64,000 nucleotides of DNA from Enterococcus sp. BWB1-3 (GTDB lineage: Bacteria > Bacillota > Bacilli > Lactobacillales > Enterococcaceae), in assembly GCF_016745275.1 (NCBI RefSeq), contig NZ_JADOEP010000003.1, forward strand, positions 168,732 to 232,731, given 5' to 3'. Below, piece after piece: positions 35,602 through 44,991 of the stretch; within the stretch, counting starts at the first letter, position 1; each line of letters starts with the position of its first letter. The notes under the pieces were generated by a model that was given only the letters and a program-made list of their open reading frames with translations, searched no databases and was not told where the DNA came from. The position numbers and the translations under genes were made by a program.

Positions 35602-38238
35602 ATGAAAAATAAACTACAGAATTTTATTAAGGAAAATTGGCGTTATATGGCTGCCAGCTTCTTTATCCCTTTTTTTATAATGGTCTTTGTATATCTAAGT
35701 ATCGGTATTTATCCCGGCAGCAGCCGAAGTGTTCTTGCCAGTGATGCTTTTTCTCAGTTCTCAAATTTTCATGCGAGCTTCAACAACATGCTTCATGGAA
35801 AACAAAGTATTTTTTATACCTGGAATGCCTCTTTAGGGCTGAACTATTTATCTTTGATTTCTTATTATCTGGGCGGGCTGTTTACTCCGCTTGTCTTTTT
35901 CTTCAGCAATCAAAATATGCCTGATGCCTTGTATCTGATTACTCTGTTAAAAATAGGATCTGCAGGACTGTCTTTCTGGTTTCTGGCTTCTCATACATTT
36001 GACATTAAAAAGTGGGCACATGTCACACTAAGTGTCCCATATGCATTGATGTCGTTTGCCACAGCTCATTCTGAGCTGATCATGTGGCTGGATGCATTTG
36101 TCTATTTGCCGCTGATTATTTGGGGCATCCACCGTGTTATGGATCAGAAAAAAATCACACTTCTGTTTGTCAGCTATCTGCTGCTGTTTATTTCAAATTT
36201 CTATATGGGCTTTATGATTGGTATTTTTTCGTTCCTTTATTTCATTGTTCGGTTGTTTACTAACTGGAAACAATATAAACAGTCCATTCTGCCTTATGGA
36301 ATCACTTCATTACTTGCCGGCGGAGCGTCTATGATTATCATACTGCCAACAATTTTTGATTTACGTTTTAATGGTGAAACGCTGACGGAAGTAACTAAAT
36401 TTAAAACAGAAGCAACAGCCTTCTGGGATATTGTCATGAAAAACATGGTCGGTGTTTATGATACGACAAAATATGGTTCTATCCCTTTTATTTACGCAGG
36501 GCTTCTTCCTTTGCTGTTTTGTATTTTTTACTTTGTCACCCGGCAGACACCATTAAAAAATAAACTGCTTTTTGGTAGCTTGTTTGTTGTGCTGATTGCC
36601 AGCTTTTACATTGTCCCGCTGAATCTTTTCTGGCACGGAATGCACGCACCAAATATGTTCCTATTTCGTTACAGCTTCCTGTTTTCATTTCTGATTGTCC
36701 TACTGGCCGGCTATGGCTGGGAAAAATTTAAAACAGACGATCTGGGAATTTTCACCGGGACAGCCATTTTGGTTATTGCCCTTTTCGCACTCGCAGAAGG
36801 TTCAGCACCCACTGGAAGTTATGATTATATCTCACTCACTACGTTTGTTATCACTGTTTTATTTTTGATTCTTTATACAGCAGGAATTGCGTTTTATCAG
36901 TTGAAGAAAATACCTGGCCGCTACTTATCCATTCTGTTGCTGCTGGTCGTCTGTGCAGAGGCGTTTATTAACACAAGCGCCATGATTAATGGCGTGCTGG
37001 ATGATTGGAACTATGCTTCCAGAAGCTTGTACACCGAACCTTATCCGGATATCAAAAAACTGGTAGATCAGACAAAAGAGGAAAATGATTCGTTTTATCG
37101 ACTGGAAAATTTGAACCCCGTTTCTTCAAATGACAGTATTAATTACGGCTACAGCGGAATCAGCCTGTTTTCTTCCATACGTAACCGAAATTCATCAGCC
37201 TATTTGAATACACTTGGATTTCGCTCAAGAGGAACCAGCTTGAATACGCGCTATCCAAATAATACTCTGCTCATGGATGCGCTGATGGGTATACAATACA
37301 ATCTATCCAAGGACAATCCATTAAAATTCGGCTATACGGAAACAGCCCGTTCTGGAGAATACGGCTTGTATGAAAACAGTTATGCTCTGCCTTTAGGTTT
37401 TCTGGCAAATGAATCAATCTATGACATAGAGCAGCCAGAAACGGATAACCTGACTAGTCAATCAAATCTGATTAATGCTCTTTCTCAACAACAGCAGAAC
37501 TTTTTCACATTTTATACACCGATAATTACAAATCAGCAAAATGTAAAAATCGAAGAAAATGCTTCTTCTGTAACGTATCGTGAAACACAAAGCAATGTTG
37601 CAAAAGAAATTACCTGGACCGTTAATGTTCCTGCTAATACTCAAGCTTATCTTAGCCTGTTTCCAACAGATTTCGGTCAGCTGCAAAGTTCCACTGCTAC
37701 AATGATGGTCAACGGCACCACCCAGAAATCACAGATTAATATCACCGGTCAATATTACAATATCGGCTACTATGAAGTTCCAACAACTGTCACATTTACT
37801 GTCAGTTTTTATGGAACTGAAGCAGTCAGTTTTATGGAACCAAAAGTTGTTGGTCTTGATACGGCTGCTTTTGAATCTGCCGTGAAAGAGATTCAAGACA
37901 ATAGTGTGAATTTAACAGTCAGCGGCCGAAAAGCAACCGGTACTTTTTCAGCAGAAGAAGATCAAATGGTTCTTACAACCATCCCTTATGATAAAGGATG
38001 GACAGCTTATATTGATGGAAAAAAAGTACCAATAGAAGTATTTAAAAATGCGTTTATCAGTGTTCCTGTCAGTGCCGGCAAGCATACCCTTAAACTGGTC
38101 TATCTTCCAGAAGGCTTCAAAACAGGTGCTTTATTCTTTGTATTCTGTACAGGCGCCTTTATCCTTTTTGTAACCACCATTGAAAAACCAAAAAGAAAGA
38201 GAGCACGCAGAAGACAGCGAAATAGACGGGTGAAATAA
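35602..38238 (+). CDS. YfhO family multispanning membrane protein
   Basis: An 878-residue integral membrane protein of the YfhO family, related to membrane glycosyltransferases; some members are proposed to glycosylate lipoteichoic or wall teichoic acid. The N-terminal 20 residues are cytoplasmic, followed by about 12 membrane segments to residue 460. A large extracellular domain follows (about 465-845), then a final segment GALFFVFCTGAFILFV and a basic tail RKRARRRQRNRR. The family-typical early acidic motif is visible as ASDAFSQ. Gene stands alone with a GAGG site before the ATG. Confidence 0.88.
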   Translation: MKNKLQNFIKENWRYMAASFFIPFFIMVFVYLSIGIYPGSSRSVLASDAFSQFSNFHASFNNMLHGKQSIFYTWNASLGLNYLSLISYYLGGLFTPLVFFFSNQNMPDALYLITLLKIGSAGLSFWFLASHTFDIKKWAHVTLSVPYALMSFATAHSELIMWLDAFVYLPLIIWGIHRVMDQKKITLLFVSYLLLFISNFYMGFMIGIFSFLYFIVRLFTNWKQYKQSILPYGITSLLAGGASMIIILPTIFDLRFNGETLTEVTKFKTEATAFWDIVMKNMVGVYDTTKYGSIPFIYAGLLPLLFCIFYFVTRQTPLKNKLLFGSLFVVLIASFYIVPLNLFWHGMHAPNMFLFRYSFLFSFLIVLLAGYGWEKFKTDDLGIFTGTAILVIALFALAEGSAPTGSYDYISLTTFVITVLFLILYTAGIAFYQLKKIPGRYLSILLLLVVCAEAFINTSAMINGVLDDWNYASRSLYTEPYPDIKKLVDQTKEENDSFYRLENLNPVSSNDSINYGYSGISLFSSIRNRNSSAYLNTLGFRSRGTSLNTRYPNNTLLMDALMGIQYNLSKDNPLKFGYTETARSGEYGLYENSYALPLGFLANESIYDIEQPETDNLTSQSNLINALSQQQQNFFTFYTPIITNQQNVKIEENASSVTYRETQSNVAKEITWTVNVPANTQAYLSLFPTDFGQLQSSTATMMVNGTTQKSQINITGQYYNIGYYEVPTTVTFTVSFYGTEAVSFMEPKVVGLDTAAFESAVKEIQDNSVNLTVSGRKATGTFSAEEDQMVLTTIPYDKGWTAYIDGKKVPIEVFKNAFISVPVSAGKHTLKLVYLPEGFKTGALFFVFCTGAFILFVTTIEKPKRKRARRRQRNRRVK

Positions 38239-38262
38239 TAACAGAACATTATAGTGTATTAT

Positions 38263-38312
38263 CCTTATCTAGGACAAAGAAATAATTAAACCCTAGATAG
38301 GGGTATTTTATA
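38263..38312 (+). terminator. Possible terminator after the yfhO-like gene
   Basis: CCTTATCTAGG (38263-38273) pairs with CCTAGATAGG (38292-38301), followed by GGTATTTTAT. The T-run is poor, and the hairpin may belong to the IS remnant that begins here. Confidence 0.4.
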
Positions 38313-38647
38313 TGGGAAAGATACAAATGAAGTACGCGCCAGAAGAGCACTTAAAAATTGTAGAGAGCTATCTTAGTCATAAAATCAGTTTAAATGGAGC
38401 AGCCCAAAGTGATTATCAAACTGGCTCAAGCTGTATACTACTCACAAAAACTTCAAATCAGAAATTAGAAGGCTTGTTTGAGGGCTTAAGCGGGAAAAGT
38501 ATTATATCCATGAGTTTACAGACCGTAAAGCGCTTATCACTATGATTATTCAATACATCGAATATTATAACAATGAACGATATCAATGAAAATATGCAAA
38601 TAATGACACCTATGAAGTTTCATTATCGCTATTACAAAGCTGCTTAA
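38312..38647 (+). mobile_element. IS3-family transposase remnant, internally deleted
   Basis: The start (MGKIQMKYAPEEHLKIVESY) looks like the helix-turn-helix N-terminus of an IS3-family OrfA. About 150 bases later, in a shifted frame, comes the OrfB C-terminus: KYYIHEFTDRKALITM then IIQYIEYYNNERYQ, interrupted by a stop. A full IS3 element has 1.2-1.5 kb, so most of the transposase is deleted. It marks the left edge of the ureide island region. Confidence 0.75.
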
Positions 38648-38663
38648 ATTAACCAAACATCAT

Positions 38664-38695
38664 CAAAAAACCACCCATCTTTTTTTGATGGGCAG
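38664..38695 (-). terminator. Terminator after the DAACS transporter gene
   Basis: On the minus strand CCCATC (38687-38692) pairs with GATGGG (38674-38679) and is followed by TGGTTTTTT. It lies 14 bases past the stop codon. Confidence 0.8.
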
Positions 38696-38709
38696 TCTAC
38701 AGTATTTTT

Positions 38710-39981
38710 TTATATATCTCCTATCTTAAATTCCTTGGCATCATCTGAAAATCTTTTTTCTCCATTGAATATTGCGTAGTCTAATTCATTTTCGTCACAA
38801 GCAATGATCATTGCCACAGTAACATCTGCATCCACATTCAACAAAGTTCGGAACATTCCGGAAAACCAGTCTATTCCTGCCAACAAGGCGATGCTTTCTG
38901 TTGGTAATCCCAGCATTGGCATAACAGTGGCTAATGCAACCAAGCCTCCTCCCGGAACAACAATCGTTCCTAAACAAGCCAAAGTAGACAAAAGAACTAT
39001 TTGGATAAGCTTGCCGACGCTTAATTCAACATTATAAAACTGTGTAAAGGTAATTACGGAAAGAGACAGGAACATTGCCAAACCATTGCTGTTTAAACTC
39101 ATTCCTAATGGAACAACCAGCTTGGATATCCGATCACTAATCCCCAATTTTTCTCGGCTGTCTTCAATTTGGACGGGTAGCGAAACTGCAGAAGAAGTTG
39201 TCGTAAAAGAAATCACGGACATACGCCACATGTTTTTTACTAAACGAAAAACTCCTACTTTACAATACCAAGCAGTGATCAATAGCCAAATGACTAAAAA
39301 GATGAGTGAAGCAATACCTAAAGTTACTAAAAATCGAACTAGGGTACCTAAAACTTGAATCCCTGCTTCACCAACCACCGAAGCGATTAGACAGAAGATT
39401 CCAATTGGAGCTGCCTTCATAATCAAAGTAACCATTTTTAAGATTACATTGTTAAAAGCGATAATCCACTCCAGAATAAGCTGATTGGTTTTTTCTTCTT
39501 TAATTAAACTTAAGGCCAATCCGAACAGTAAAGAAAAAATAATTACTTGAATCATGTTTGCTTCTGCCATTGCTTCAATAATATTCAAGGGAATGAACCC
39601 AAGAATAATTTCTTGCAAGCTTGCATCTGCCATCCCCACAACTTCTTCTTGTAAAGCTGCAGTCGTTAGACCGACACCTGGTTTGAAGAGAAGTCCAAAA
39701 AGAATACCTATAATAGCAGCTAGAATTGTTGAGCCCATAAACCATAGAAATACCTTAAGCCCAATTTTTCCTAATTCTTTTGCTTCTAATCCACCAACTG
39801 CTTCAATGACTGCGCCCATAATCAATACAACCACAGACATTTGAATTAATCGCAGAAAAAGTTCACCTACAATTTTCAAATCACTTACTGCTCCTTGAAA
39901 AAGAAACCCGCATAGTACCCCTAAAACAGTAGCAATCATTATTTGATTGATTAAACTGATTTTTCTGTTTCTTTTTTTCAT
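38710..39981 (-). CDS. DAACS family dicarboxylate/amino acid:cation symporter
   Basis: A 423-residue sodium- or proton-coupled transporter of the glutamate/dicarboxylate (GltP/DctA) family, with eight or so membrane helices and two re-entrant hairpins. The first hairpin motif reads TTTSSAVSLPVQ. The second, normally NMDGT in helix 7, reads SLNSNGLAMF, a variation that could alter substrate choice. GGGGAG lies seven bases before the ATG. Glutamate, aspartate or C4-dicarboxylates are the expected substrates; link to the neighbouring ureide genes is unproven. Confidence 0.88.
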   Translation of the reverse strand: MKKRNRKISLINQIMIATVLGVLCGFLFQGAVSDLKIVGELFLRLIQMSVVVLIMGAVIEAVGGLEAKELGKIGLKVFLWFMGSTILAAIIGILFGLLFKPGVGLTTAALQEEVVGMADASLQEIILGFIPLNIIEAMAEANMIQVIIFSLLFGLALSLIKEEKTNQLILEWIIAFNNVILKMVTLIMKAAPIGIFCLIASVVGEAGIQVLGTLVRFLVTLGIASLIFLVIWLLITAWYCKVGVFRLVKNMWRMSVISFTTTSSAVSLPVQIEDSREKLGISDRISKLVVPLGMSLNSNGLAMFLSLSVITFTQFYNVELSVGKLIQIVLLSTLACLGTIVVPGGGLVALATVMPMLGLPTESIALLAGIDWFSGMFRTLLNVDADVTVAMIIACDENELDYAIFNGEKRFSDDAKEFKIGDI

Positions 39982-40605
39982 GTGAAGCTCCCCACTTTTT
40001 TATTAGTCATTCAAATCCTATTCTACAAAACACTTATAAAGCTTGAATACCCAGAGCTTTATGGTTGTTTTTATCTTTTCTGCCTCTACCTAATGCTCTG
40101 ACCAAATTATAAATTATAATAAAAGATCGTTTATAAATGATGTTCACTGATAGAAAATTTTAATTTGTATACTTTAATAACAAGCAGCTGGAGAATTACT
40201 AGCTGTTTCTATAATTTTTACGGCTAGTTTGACTCCAGTTAGGGATGAAATCGGCGTTTTTTACCGAGTTGCTCCCGTGCTAGCTGCACGTTTCTTGGAT
40301 TAAAAGCATCTCTTAGTTTTAATTTAGCCAACACACTAGTGGGATCGTATGCGAACAACAATCTTTGAATGTGTAATTATTCATCCAATGAATGGGTGGA
40401 CAAGATATTGACATTAGATCAATATTGTTGTCTGAGGCAGCGAAGCGAACACTTTACAATAGTATCACCACTGCTGCAAGCATTTGTTTTAACACACTTG
40501 CTTATTACACCCTTTGTCATCAAAATACTTAATGATAGTCACTTACTGCCAAGTATATAGATGATTAAATCAAAAGCTTTTTATAGACTTTTTTGAGTTA
40601 CCTTT
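39982..40605. other. Spacer between the DAACS and MFS genes
   Basis: About 620 bases. I recognise no gene in any frame; short open frames lack ribosome binding sites. A minus-strand TATAAT near 40110-40120 may serve the DAACS gene. A GAGGCAGCGAAGCG stretch at about 40433 resembles palindrome-associated motifs seen elsewhere in the window. It may be remnants of deleted DNA. Confidence 0.4.
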
Positions 40606-41850
40606 TTATTCTGCTGCTTTCCTCGCATTGAATGATAAGAATAAGAGTGTTCCGCCGATTAATAGGATGATTGCTATATAAAAGCCCATAACTTTAGAAC
40701 CTGTAGCGTCAGAAATAGAACCTGTCAGTGTTGGTGCAATAACCGAAGACATCATACCGAAAAAGTTAAAGACACCTAGAGTCGTACCAACACCTACTTT
40801 AGGTGCATTTTCACCTAACCATGAAATGATAATCGGTTCAACTGCCAGCTTTCCTAAAAATCCATATAAAATCAAGGCAATCATCAAGAAAGTTGCGTTC
40901 GTTGCTTGAACCGTAACTAAGAGCATTAAAGCAGCAAGTATTTCTAAAATAACAATAAATGTCACTTTTTTATGCATATATTTATCTGCCAAACGACTGA
41001 AGAACAATGCACCCGGAATAGATGCAAAAGCTACTAGAGAAGAAGAAAAGCCAATTGCAACCCCTTCAAATCCTCGTTCTGTTCCGAGGAAATTCGGCAG
41101 CCAAGTCACAGTCATATAGTAAGCATAGCATGTCGCAAAATATAACACATAGGTGAACAGCATCCGTAAAGAAAACAAAGTTGTTAGAGAAACTTTTTCC
41201 TTAGGTGCTTCACTGACTTCAGCTATCGCTTCCCGTTCCAAAAAGGCGACATCATCTTTGTTACTGCGAATAATTAAGGAAAAAGCAATTGTCATACATA
41301 CAATCAGAAATGCAGACAAATACATCATTGTTTGCCATGGCATTTTCATCTGAATAACTAAAAAACTCGATAGAATCATTCCAAACCCAGATCCAACAGC
41401 TGAACCGCTGTTTACGATTGCTGTTGAGAAGCTTTTCTTCTCTTTAGGTATATTTTGTGAAGTCAGTGAGTAAGCTGACCCGTAAAAAGAGCCGCAGCCA
41501 ATCCCAGCTAAAAAACTCCCTGTATAAATCATCGTAATTGATGATGCTTGCGAAATCAAAAATGCTGCTAAAGCAAACACCACAAAACCGGGAATTAAGA
41601 CTTTTTTCTTTCCTATCTTATCAACTAAAAACCCTGCAGGTATCTGCATAATTACATACCCTAAAAAATAAAAACTTGCAATAGATCCTAATGCCGTGTC
41701 CGAGATATTACCACCAAGTGACTCATTTATTTGCGGATAAATTGGTGATAATGCGGACCGATAAATCCAGATTGTTACCCAACCTGAACACAATAAGACG
41801 ATAATCTGTTTCCAGTAGGCAAAACTTGTTTGTTCTTTATTGATCTCCAT
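40606..41850 (-). CDS. MFS transporter in the ureide catabolic island
   Basis: A 414-residue major facilitator with about 12 membrane helices. After helix 2 it has the MFS loop GFLVDKIGKKKVLIPG, and after helix 8 the related FSRLADKYMHKKV. The start at 41850 has GGAGGAG five bases upstream; the frame open to 41898 is not used. Lying downstream of pucG on the same strand and carrying a cre-like site, it is likely an uptake system for allantoate, allantoin or a ureide product. Substrate is inferred only from context. Confidence 0.88.
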   Translation of the reverse strand: MEINKEQTSFAYWKQIIVLLCSGWVTIWIYRSALSPIYPQINESLGGNISDTALGSIASFYFLGYVIMQIPAGFLVDKIGKKKVLIPGFVVFALAAFLISQASSITMIYTGSFLAGIGCGSFYGSAYSLTSQNIPKEKKSFSTAIVNSGSAVGSGFGMILSSFLVIQMKMPWQTMMYLSAFLIVCMTIAFSLIIRSNKDDVAFLEREAIAEVSEAPKEKVSLTTLFSLRMLFTYVLYFATCYAYYMTVTWLPNFLGTERGFEGVAIGFSSSLVAFASIPGALFFSRLADKYMHKKVTFIVILEILAALMLLVTVQATNATFLMIALILYGFLGKLAVEPIIISWLGENAPKVGVGTTLGVFNFFGMMSSVIAPTLTGSISDATGSKVMGFYIAIILLIGGTLLFLSFNARKAAE

Positions 41851-41897
41851 ATTTTCTCCTCCATCATTAGCTCTTGTAAAGTTTGTGCACCTCTTCA

Positions 41898-41911
41898 AGA
41901 AAACGCTTTAA
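41898..41911. promoter_or_regulatory. cre-like site upstream of the MFS gene
   Basis: AGAAAACGCTTTAA matches the CcpA consensus TGWAANCGNTNWCA at 12 of 14 positions. It lies about 50 bases before the MFS start codon. Confidence 0.5.
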
Positions 41912-41992
41912 CATGCTTTTAGTTTACGTCTTCCTTTAACATTTTTCATTTGACATTTTTCACAAAGTACTAATTTCTATTGTGCATAAGTG

Positions 41993-43204
41993 CTAATTCG
42001 CTTGATAATAGTTAAGTGCAGCGGTTACTGCTTTTCCTGCTTGAATTTCAGCACCGTAATACAATAAGACACCTTCCAGAACTGCAAGAACATGAAGGAT
42101 ATTTTCTTTACGACTGCTATAACCCATATTCCCGATTCGCCAAACCTTCCCTTTTAAATCCCCAAAGGAACTCGCAATCTCTACACCAAAAGAAGTCAGC
42201 ATTTCTTCTCTGACAGCTTCACCATCGACTCCATTTGGTATCAAAATAGGTGTCACCGTTGGCATTTTTGTTTCGACTTCACCATAAAAAGATAGACCCA
42301 TTGCCTTCAGTCCTGCAATTAACGCTCGATCATTTTTTTCATGGCGTGCATAGGCATTTTCAAGCCCTTCCTCAAGCAGCACTCTCAACCCTTCGTGTAA
42401 ACCATAAATCATACTAGTCGCCTCAGTATGATGATTGATTCTTTCTTCACTCCAATATCTTTGCAGCTGACTTAAATCCAAATAATTACTGCTAATGTGT
42501 CGTTTGTTGCGATCAGTTTTACTCAATCCCAGTTCTTTCTGATAACGAGCATTCACAACTTCCGCTACCCGATCATTATATGTAACTAAGGATAAGCCTG
42601 AAGGGACACTGAGACATTTCTGAGTACCTGCAATTGCCAGATCAACACACCATTCATCCACAAATAAAGGAACCCCGCCATAGGTCGCAACCATATCGAC
42701 AACAAAGAAGACATCCTTTTGGCGACAATAAGCCCCTATTTCTTGCAGCGGCTGCATCTGACCATTTGCTGTTTCACCATGAACCATCGCCACAATTTTC
42801 GGCTGAAAATCATCAATCTCTTTTATGACAGTATTTGGCACAAATGGGGTCGTCCATTCTTTCTCCATATAGCGGACTTCTGCCTGCGCACGCTCGCAAA
42901 TTTCCCCTAAGAGATAAGCAAATCGTCCATAGACAGGAATCAATACCTTATCTCCCGGCTCAATTAAAGCAATTAGTGCTGCCTCCAGTCCAGATCTTGA
43001 GGTTCCATCTACCGCAAAAGCCTCTTTATTTTTCGTACCAAAAGGCTGTTTAATCATTTCCTTTACTTCATCCATAATTGTTAAAAACATAGGATCAAAC
43101 TGACCTAAAATTCGACTAGTCATCGCTTTTAAAACTACAGGATGAGCTTCCACAGGTCCAGGTGTCATAATCGTTCGTTGTGGTATTGCTAATTCTTTAT
43201 ACAT
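41993..43204 (-). CDS. pucG: (S)-Ureidoglycine-glyoxylate aminotransferase
   Basis: Class V PLP aminotransferase of purine catabolism: ureidoglycine plus glyoxylate gives oxalurate (N-carbamoyl-oxamate-type product) and glycine. The 403 residues show TPGPVEAHP at the N-terminus, the DGTSRSGLEAAL phosphate region, VVDMVATYGGVPL, and the PLP lysine in AGTQKCLSVPSG (about 200). A generic alanine-glyoxylate aminotransferase is the alternative, but linkage to pucR and the all genes favours PucG. The start at 43204 has GGGGAG six bases upstream. A strong cre-like site lies upstream. Confidence 0.88.
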   Translation of the reverse strand: MYKELAIPQRTIMTPGPVEAHPVVLKAMTSRILGQFDPMFLTIMDEVKEMIKQPFGTKNKEAFAVDGTSRSGLEAALIALIEPGDKVLIPVYGRFAYLLGEICERAQAEVRYMEKEWTTPFVPNTVIKEIDDFQPKIVAMVHGETANGQMQPLQEIGAYCRQKDVFFVVDMVATYGGVPLFVDEWCVDLAIAGTQKCLSVPSGLSLVTYNDRVAEVVNARYQKELGLSKTDRNKRHISSNYLDLSQLQRYWSEERINHHTEATSMIYGLHEGLRVLLEEGLENAYARHEKNDRALIAGLKAMGLSFYGEVETKMPTVTPILIPNGVDGEAVREEMLTSFGVEIASSFGDLKGKVWRIGNMGYSSRKENILHVLAVLEGVLLYYGAEIQAGKAVTAALNYYQAN

Positions 43205-43230
43205 TTTTTTCTCCCCATTTCTATATTCGC

Positions 43231-43260
43231 TTGTCAACGCTTCCATCATTATTGTACAAT
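43231..43260 (+). promoter_or_regulatory. pucR promoter with overlapping cre-like site
   Basis: TTGTCA (43231-43236), 18 bases, TACAAT (43255-43260) form a promoter for pucR. The minus strand of 43232-43245 reads TGGAAGCGTTGACA, a 13 of 14 match to the CcpA box, overlapping the -35 and lying before pucG on the other strand. Downstream are two dyads, TGCAC-n7-GTGCA (43272-43288) and TTTTGATCAAAA (43289-43300), possible regulator sites. Confidence 0.6.
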
Positions 43261-43323
43261 AGAGCTAACTTCTGCACGTTTTTTGTGCATTTTGATCAAA
43301 AACCAATCAAAAGGAGTCTCCTT

Positions 43324-44958
43324 ATGAAAAAATTAACTGACTTATTAGCCATTCCTCGTTTTTCAGGACTACGCTTATTAACAGATAAAACTAGTACCCA
43401 AAAACCAGTTGAAAGTATTGAAATCACTGAAACGCCGGATATTGCTCATTATATTCCAGAGAAGACATTCATATTGACCACTGCAATGGTTTATAAAGAT
43501 AATCAAAAAGAGCTATTCCCTTTAATTGACTCTCTCGTTGCAAAAAATGCATCTGGTCTCGGCATCAAAATAGGGCGCTTTTTAGATACTGTTGATATAG
43601 AAGTGATTGCCTATGCACAGACTTTAGGCTTTCCTATTGTTGAAATTCCTGCAACTATCCCCTTGGGAAGACTAATGCATCAGCTGTTAAATGTTCTCTG
43701 GAATACCAAGACCGAACAGTTGAGCTATGCCTTAGACATTCAAAAACGTTTTTCTTCATCCTTAATTAATGACGTTAGTATCGCCCGCTTTATTGCTGAC
43801 TTCGGTCAAATTGTAAATACACCAATTATTCTTTTAAATCCTTTTAAAAAGGTGATCGCTCATTCCAAACATTTTACAAAAATGTCTAAGCCTGCAGAGT
43901 ATTATATCCATGAACTCACCAAGAAAATAGGAGTCTTCACCGGCGAGAAAAGTGGTACTATTCCTATTACTGACTTGAATCAAAAAACATCTCAAATTTC
44001 TTATTTTGCGATTGAAACATCCAGCTACTTTCCTTATTATTTGGTTGTCTTGAATCCTGAAGCTATTCCTTTTCCTGTTTCTGAGTTTGCCATAGAACAA
44101 GCTGCATTAGTACTTTCTTTCATGCTGTATAAAAATCAAAAAGTCCAAGAATCTTTAGAAGATTTGAAAACTGAATTTCTAACTCGTATGATTGAATACC
44201 AGCAGTCAACAAAACAACAACAAAAAGATTGGTTAGACCTCGGGAAGACCTTTGGTTTAGTTAAAGCCCGGCATTATCGGGTGATCTATGTTGCCTGTCA
44301 GCCCACAGAAATAACACAAGCAACAAAAGTCAAATACCAAAAAGAAGAAAGTGAATTGGCTTATCAATGGTTTACCGAACAGCTTCCTCATCGAATCAAA
44401 GACACCTGCCTGTTCAATCTAAAAGGCAGCAATCATTTTGCTATCTTAGTCCAACATAAATGTGAACAGTTGGAGGCTGATTTAACGGAAACCGCTGATG
44501 CTTTGGCTGCTTGCCTGCCCTTTAAAATTACCTTTGGGGTCGGAACAGTCTATGAAAGTATTAATGATTTAGCTAGTTCGTTTATCGAAGCAAAAACTGC
44601 TTATGAAGAACGTAAATCGCAAAACTCGTCTTCGTCTGTCACATTCTATCACCAAAAAGGGATGCGGAGTCTTTTTGAAAAGATGAGCCCTGAGGATATT
44701 CATTATTTTTGCCGAACAATCCTAAAAGAATTAGCCTTCCCTCAAGAAGATGCCTTAATTGAATTACGCAAAACACTTCGCTATTACCTTGATTTCCAAT
44801 GCGAGATAACTCGCACTGCTAAGGCGCTTTTTGTTCACCGCAATACGATAAAGTACCGCATTGAACAATGTCAAAAACTATTGGGCAAAAATGTCCATGA
44901 CCCAGCAGTTAGTCTTGATTTGCGCCTAGCCCTGGAATTATCTGAAGAAGGAGACTAA
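43324..44958 (+). CDS. pucR: PucR family regulator of purine catabolism
   Basis: Transcription factor of 544 residues. The N-terminal PucR domain (about 1-125, KLTDLLAIPRFSGLRLL... through the LGIKIGRF region) is followed by a GGDEF-like/CdaR-type central part and a C-terminal helix-turn-helix, RTAKALFVHRNTIKYRIEQC. Bacillus PucR activates purine-degradation genes in response to allantoin-type inducers. AAGGAG lies upstream of ATG 43324; the frame open from 43180 overlaps pucG. It is divergent from pucG and convergent with the arcC end of the all operon. Confidence 0.92.
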   Translation: MKKLTDLLAIPRFSGLRLLTDKTSTQKPVESIEITETPDIAHYIPEKTFILTTAMVYKDNQKELFPLIDSLVAKNASGLGIKIGRFLDTVDIEVIAYAQTLGFPIVEIPATIPLGRLMHQLLNVLWNTKTEQLSYALDIQKRFSSSLINDVSIARFIADFGQIVNTPIILLNPFKKVIAHSKHFTKMSKPAEYYIHELTKKIGVFTGEKSGTIPITDLNQKTSQISYFAIETSSYFPYYLVVLNPEAIPFPVSEFAIEQAALVLSFMLYKNQKVQESLEDLKTEFLTRMIEYQQSTKQQQKDWLDLGKTFGLVKARHYRVIYVACQPTEITQATKVKYQKEESELAYQWFTEQLPHRIKDTCLFNLKGSNHFAILVQHKCEQLEADLTETADALAACLPFKITFGVGTVYESINDLASSFIEAKTAYEERKSQNSSSSVTFYHQKGMRSLFEKMSPEDIHYFCRTILKELAFPQEDALIELRKTLRYYLDFQCEITRTAKALFVHRNTIKYRIEQCQKLLGKNVHDPAVSLDLRLALELSEEGD

Positions 44959-44965
44959 AACAGCC

Positions 44966-44991
44966 GAATTGCTGGTTTTAACCAGCAATTC
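44966..44991. terminator. Hairpin between pucR and arcC
   Basis: GAATTGCTGG (44966-44975) pairs perfectly with CCAGCAATTC (44982-44991). It spans the last codons of arcC and may act for both convergent genes, though it lacks a good T-run on the pucR side. Confidence 0.55.
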
